From contig JAPWVB010000057.1 in NCBI GenBank assembly GCA_028275205.1, positions 1 through 7,794 on the forward strand: 7,794 bases of DNA, written 5' to 3'. The stretch comes from Candidatus Acetothermia bacterium. Lineage in GTDB: Bacteria > Bipolaricaulota > Bipolaricaulia > RBG-16-55-9 > DRXL01. Positions 4,571 to 7,794 of the stretch are shown here, piece after piece (position 1 is the stretch's first letter; each line of letters starts with the position of its first letter). The position numbers and the translations under genes were made by a program. The notes below the pieces were generated by a model that was not told the DNA's origin, made no database searches, and saw only the letters and a list, made by a program, of their open reading frames with translations.

Positions 4571-6139
4571 GTGATACGGTTGGGCTTGCGATACAAATTT
4601 ATCTTCACGCTGCTGGGGTTCACGCTGATCGTCGCGGTGCCCTTGGGGATCTTGGCGATCATGCGCTTTTCTGACGTCCTAGAGAGCCAAGTGCGCGTGC
4701 GGTGGGAAACCATCGTGAAGTTCTGGGGCCCCGCGGCATTTCAAGTCGCCCAACCCTCGCTGTGTCAAAGGGTTCTCCAAAGCTTTCGCGACGAAGGTTT
4801 AATCTATCTCAAGGTCACAGTCACTGGCGAGGAAGTCTGCAGCGAGCACGTTGGGGATTTGAATGCAGAAGCACAAAAATGGCTTGAGATCAGTCCAATT
4901 TCTGGGGCCCTCCCTCCCAAACCCGATGTGCTCGTGCAGAAAGTCTTTCCCTTCCGAGGGACGGCGTTCCTGCACTTGACCTATCTTGAGCCTGTGACTA
5001 AAGTGCGGTACAGGGTCGAATTCTATGAGGACAGCACTGGGCAGATCCAACAGCGTCAGATTCGTGAAGATGTACCTACTTTCTCTGCGCTACAGCTGGG
5101 AGTCAGCCTCTCGACAGCGCAGGCTCTCGTCCGCCGCGAAGCGACCTTAATCGCCCTTGTCGTAAGCGGCTATCTTGTGCTTGCTCTGATCATCGCATTT
5201 ATGTTCTATAAGATGATCCTTGGGCCAGCGGAGAGCCTCACCAAGGCGCTGCAGCGCTTCAAACTCGATCCCTCGGCACGCGCTCACATCGCCACCGGCG
5301 ATGAGCTCGAAATGCTCGCTCACGAGTTTAACGCTATGGCTGACGCGCTCTCCGAGCGCAACCGGCGCCTCGAACAGATGAACGCGGACTTGGTCAAAGC
5401 TAACCGTGCCAAGTCTGATTTCCTCGCGATGATGAGCCACGAGCTGAAGACCCCCTTGCACGCCATCCGCGGGTACTCACAGCTTCTCCTAGAAGGGGTA
5501 GACGGCCCGCTCACCCCAGCGCAGCGCGAAGATCTAGAGAATATCTTGAACGCCGGAGACCATCTCTTGGAATTGATCGATAATATCTTGCGATTCTCCA
5601 AACTTGAGGCCAGCGAAGATCGTCCGTACTTTGAAGCGGTAGAGACATCAACGATCGGCGAGGAGGCCGTCAAGGCCGTGAGCGCCCTCGCCCGCAGCAA
5701 AGGGCTGGAATTGAGCTATCACGTCGAGCCGTGCACGCTCATCGCCGACGGGACGAAGATCAAACAAGCCCTCATCAATCTCCTCAGCAACGCCATCAAG
5801 TACACGCCCACAGGGCGCGTGACGCTCTCAGGGACAGTGAGGGAGAACGAATATATCTTCTCGGTGGCGGACACTGGGATCGGCATCCCCGAGCACGAGC
5901 GCTCGCGCATCTTTGAGCCATTTACTCAGCTGGACAGCTCCAACACGCGAGAGTTCCAAGGGGTGGGGTTAGGGCTGGCTATCGTGAAGAAATACGTGGA
6001 GATGCACGGCGGGCGGGTGCTGGTGGAGAGCGAGGTCGGCCGCGGCAGCGTCTTCTCTCTCGTGCTGCCGCTCGAACCTGCTCACGCGGAAGCTGAGCCC
6101 CCTGCCGGGGAGGTAAACCATGCGCATTCTCGTCGCTGA
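4571..6139 (+). CDS. Membrane sensor histidine kinase (HAMP-HisKA-HATPase_c)
   Basis: A 522-residue two-component sensor. Order: TM1 (~9-30); an extracytoplasmic sensor region (~31-192) that matches no domain I recognise, with two cysteines (65, 90) able to form a disulfide; TM2 (~193-214); HAMP linker (~215-267); and a coiled coil leading to the HisKA H-box SHELKTP with phospho-acceptor H290. The ATP-binding domain shows the N-box NLLSNAIKYTP (403-413), G1 DTGIGIP (434-440), F-box IFEPFTQ (447-453) and G2 GVGLGLA (464-470), so it should be an active kinase. GTG 4571 is the only plausible start: an in-frame TAG lies at 4559-4561, and later starts (TTG 4580 or 4586) only trim a few residues before TM1. 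There is no room for a ribosome binding site, which points to a leaderless mRNA. It overlaps the downstream regulator by 20 nt and should phosphorylate it. Confidence 0.93.
   Translation: MIRLGLRYKFIFTLLGFTLIVAVPLGILAIMRFSDVLESQVRVRWETIVKFWGPAAFQVAQPSLCQRVLQSFRDEGLIYLKVTVTGEEVCSEHVGDLNAEAQKWLEISPISGALPPKPDVLVQKVFPFRGTAFLHLTYLEPVTKVRYRVEFYEDSTGQIQQRQIREDVPTFSALQLGVSLSTAQALVRREATLIALVVSGYLVLALIIAFMFYKMILGPAESLTKALQRFKLDPSARAHIATGDELEMLAHEFNAMADALSERNRRLEQMNADLVKANRAKSDFLAMMSHELKTPLHAIRGYSQLLLEGVDGPLTPAQREDLENILNAGDHLLELIDNILRFSKLEASEDRPYFEAVETSTIGEEAVKAVSALARSKGLELSYHVEPCTLIADGTKIKQALINLLSNAIKYTPTGRVTLSGTVRENEYIFSVADTGIGIPEHERSRIFEPFTQLDSSNTREFQGVGLGLAIVKKYVEMHGGRVLVESEVGRGSVFSLVLPLEPAHAEAEPPAGEVNHAHSRR
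6107..6114 (+). promoter_or_regulatory. Strong ribosome binding site of the response regulator
   Basis: GGGGAGGT, 5 nt before ATG 6120, lies inside the end of the kinase gene. It fixes the regulator start and the 20-nt gene overlap, and is the best Shine-Dalgarno in the window. Confidence 0.8.
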
Positions 6140-6788
6140 CGACGATGCGACGTCCTTGCACCTGTTGCGGAAGTTTTTAGAAGCCAAGGGGCACTTCGTC
6201 ATCCCGGCGATGAACGGCCAAGAAGCCCTTGAGAAATTCTCCAAAGAGAAGCCCGATCTTCTCTTGCTGGACGTGATGATGCCCAAACTTGACGGCTGGG
6301 CCGTCTTACAGAAGCTGCGCGAGAGCGGGGCCAAGACCCCCGTGATCATGGTGACGGCCAAGGACTCTACCGACGACAAAGTCCGGGGCTTCTCCATCGG
6401 GGCTGACGATTATATCACCAAGCCGTTTGATCTGCGCGAGGTGGAAGCGCGCATCGAAGCGGTGATGCGTCGCGTCAGCCACTCGCCGTATATCCAGCTT
6501 GGAAAGCTACAAATTGACGATGAGCGCAAGGAGGTCCGCCTGGGCGGCAAGCTCATCGAGCTTTCGCCAAAAGAATATGAGCTGCTCAAGCTCTTGGCCT
6601 CCAAGCCGGGGAAAGTCTTCTCGCACCGCGAGATCATCGAGACAATCTGGCAAGATAACCCCTATGCGTCCTCTGAGGACGTCAAGAAATATATTTATCT
6701 CTTGCGCAACAAGCTCGAGGACGACGTGGAGAACCCCAAGCTCATCCTCACGGTGCGCGGCTTTGGCTACAAGCTAGGAAGCGCCTAG
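6120..6788 (+). CDS. OmpR/PhoB-family DNA-binding response regulator
   Basis: A 222-residue cytoplasmic regulator, normal length for the family. The receiver domain (1-~117) carries the acidic pocket D7-D8, phospho-acceptor D51 in LLLLDVMMP, T79 and K101 (in TKPF), so phosphorylation by the adjacent kinase on D51 is expected. The C-terminal winged helix (~127-222) has the family sequence LSPKEYELLKLLASKPGKVF, the VKKYIYLLRNKLE recognition-helix region and the closing wing TVRGFGYKL (211-219). Its targets are unknown. Candidates by position are its own operon promoter, where a GGTGA direct repeat lies just upstream of the -35, and the divergent secreted-protein gene. The last 15 nt overlap the convergent peptidase gene. 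Confidence 0.95.
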   Translation: MRILVADDDATSLHLLRKFLEAKGHFVIPAMNGQEALEKFSKEKPDLLLLDVMMPKLDGWAVLQKLRESGAKTPVIMVTAKDSTDDKVRGFSIGADDYITKPFDLREVEARIEAVMRRVSHSPYIQLGKLQIDDERKEVRLGGKLIELSPKEYELLKLLASKPGKVFSHREIIETIWQDNPYASSEDVKKYIYLLRNKLEDDVENPKLILTVRGFGYKLGSA

Positions 6789-6789
6789 C
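6773..6789. repeat. 6-bp inverted repeat spanning both convergent stop codons
   Basis: GCTAGG, AAGCG, CCTAGC. The left arm contains the peptidase stop (TAG read on the - strand, 6774-6776) and the right arm the regulator stop (TAG, 6786-6788). No T-tract flanks it, so terminator function is doubtful. Confidence 0.55.
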
Positions 6790-7794
6790 GCCAATTGCTG
6801 AGCTTCACGCACCATCGCGCGCAAGAAGTCGAGCCCGGTCTTCCAAAAGTTCGGGTCGTTTGTATCTATCCCCAAGGGGGCGAGGAGCTTCTGGGGGCTA
6901 TCGGAGCCGCCTGCAGCCAGCAACTCTATATACTTGGGCACAAACGCTTCCCCCTCGCGCAGATACTGCTGATAGAGCGCAAAGACCAAGAGCTCCCCGA
7001 ACGCATACGCGTAGCAATAGAACGGCACATGAATGAAGTGCGAAATGTACAGCCACCACCACCCATAGTCTTCCGTGAGCGTGACCGCATCGCCAAACAT
7101 CTGTTGATTTGTCTGGAGCCAAAGCTCGTTGATGCGCTCTGGGGGCAGCTCCCCTTGAGTGCGGCGAGCCTCGTGCAATCTCTGCTCAAAGCGCGTGAGC
7201 ACGATCTGGCGAAAGATCGTCGCGAACGAGTCTTCTATCTTGCTGCACAGCAACGAAAGCTTCACTTTAGGATCTTGGATCTCGCCGAGCAACTTTCGGA
7301 ACGTCAAGATCTCCCCGAAGGTGCTGGCGGTCTCGGCCATCGTCAACGGGGTATCGGCTTGCAAGTAGCCCACCCGTCGGGAGAGATACTGATGGATTCC
7401 GTGGCCTAGCTCATGAGCGAGCGTCATTACGTCGCGCAGTTTATCTGTATAGTTCAGCAAGATATAGGGGTGAGCGCTGGGCACGGTGCCTGCGGAGAAC
7501 GCTCCGCCTTCCTTGCCAAAGCGTATTTCCGCGTCAATCCACCGCTTGTCGAAGAACTCTTGGACGATCTGGGCCATCTGTGGCGAAAAATCGCGGTAGG
7601 CCTCAAGCACGATCCGTTGGCCCTCGGACCACGTGCGCGTGGGCAGCTCTGCAGAGACGGGGGCATAGCGATCGTAGTCATACAGAGTGCGCAGCCCAAG
7701 CAATCGTCGCTTCAGGCGATAGTACTCTTGGACGATGTCGTAGGCGTTTTCACAAGAAGTCATCAAGGCGTCAACGGTGGCGGGCTCGATCTCG
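6774..7794 (-). CDS. M3-family zinc oligoendopeptidase (PepF-like), N-terminal part outside window
   Basis: The C-terminal 339 residues of a cytoplasmic metallopeptidase that cleaves short peptides. The frame is open through the window edge (reading E-I-E-P-A-T-V-D-A before the first internal TTG-ATG), so the first ATG seen is not the start; family members are about 550-600 residues. Visible features: the YYRLKRRLLG...YDYDRYAP segment typical of the oligoendopeptidase F group; the zinc motif HELGH at about 7401-7415 (two His ligands and the catalytic Glu); the third-ligand Glu 23 residues downstream in AETASTFGE (about 7332-7334); and the substrate-binding HFIHVPFYCYAYAFGE segment. All active-site elements in the visible part are intact. 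It converges on the regulator with a 15-nt overlap. No functional link to the two-component system is evident. Confidence 0.93.
   Translation of the reverse strand, partial: EIEPATVDALMTSCENAYDIVQEYYRLKRRLLGLRTLYDYDRYAPVSAELPTRTWSEGQRIVLEAYRDFSPQMAQIVQEFFDKRWIDAEIRFGKEGGAFSAGTVPSAHPYILLNYTDKLRDVMTLAHELGHGIHQYLSRRVGYLQADTPLTMAETASTFGEILTFRKLLGEIQDPKVKLSLLCSKIEDSFATIFRQIVLTRFEQRLHEARRTQGELPPERINELWLQTNQQMFGDAVTLTEDYGWWWLYISHFIHVPFYCYAYAFGELLVFALYQQYLREGEAFVPKYIELLAAGGSDSPQKLLAPLGIDTNDPNFWKTGLDFLRAMVREAQQLALGAS

Noticed and set aside
6795..7409. 204-residue + strand open frame
   Set aside because: It is antisense to the intact M3 peptidase, including its zinc site; a shadow of that gene's codon use.
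1..7794. CRISPR arrays, insertion sequences, tRNA or rRNA genes
   Set aside because: No regularly spaced repeats, transposase motifs, terminal repeats with target duplications, or tRNA/rRNA signatures were seen.

Overview
The window holds eight protein genes, two of them cut by the window edges. It comes from a moderately GC-rich bacterium with dense gene packing, sigma70-type promoters and mixed use of Shine-Dalgarno sequences. No marker gene fixes the phylum. The short spacings and several genes without a clear Shine-Dalgarno would suit a candidate-phylum or thermophilic lineage (Bipolaricaulota-like was my impression), but this is a weak guess.

Region 1 (1-3292, + strand) reads as one operon: the C-terminal part of an NMT1/SsuA-type periplasmic substrate-binding protein, its ABC ATPase, its membrane permease (4-nt overlap with the ATPase gene), and NAD kinase (nadK). 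The ATPase is the most unusual gene here. All ABC motifs are intact, but about 130 residues are inserted in frame between the Q-loop and the LSGGE signature. The insert carries a TM2-like membrane domain plus a third hydrophobic helix. The nucleotide-binding subunit of this importer is therefore probably anchored in the membrane itself.

Region 2 (3300-4223, - strand) is one secreted beta-rich protein of unknown function, converging on nadK with a 7-bp gap. It has a near-consensus promoter (TTGACG, 17 bp, TACAAT) and a good ribosome binding site.

Region 3 (4224-4570) is a 347-bp divergent intergenic region. Besides promoters for both neighbours, it holds a 143-nt segment that folds on paper into a three-way junction: an 18-position closing helix with one mismatch, a 12-bp helix topped by a further bulged helix, and a perfect 9-bp hairpin. 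The wobble pairs favour a + strand transcript. I do not recognise it as a known RNA family.

Region 4 (4571-6788, + strand) is a two-component system: a membrane sensor histidine kinase overlapping by 20 nt an OmpR/PhoB-family response regulator. The kinase promoter places its predicted transcription start on the GTG start codon, so its mRNA is probably leaderless. Region 5 (6774-7794, - strand) is the C-terminal part of an M3-family zinc oligoendopeptidase. It overlaps the regulator tail to tail by 15 nt, and both stop codons lie in one small hairpin.
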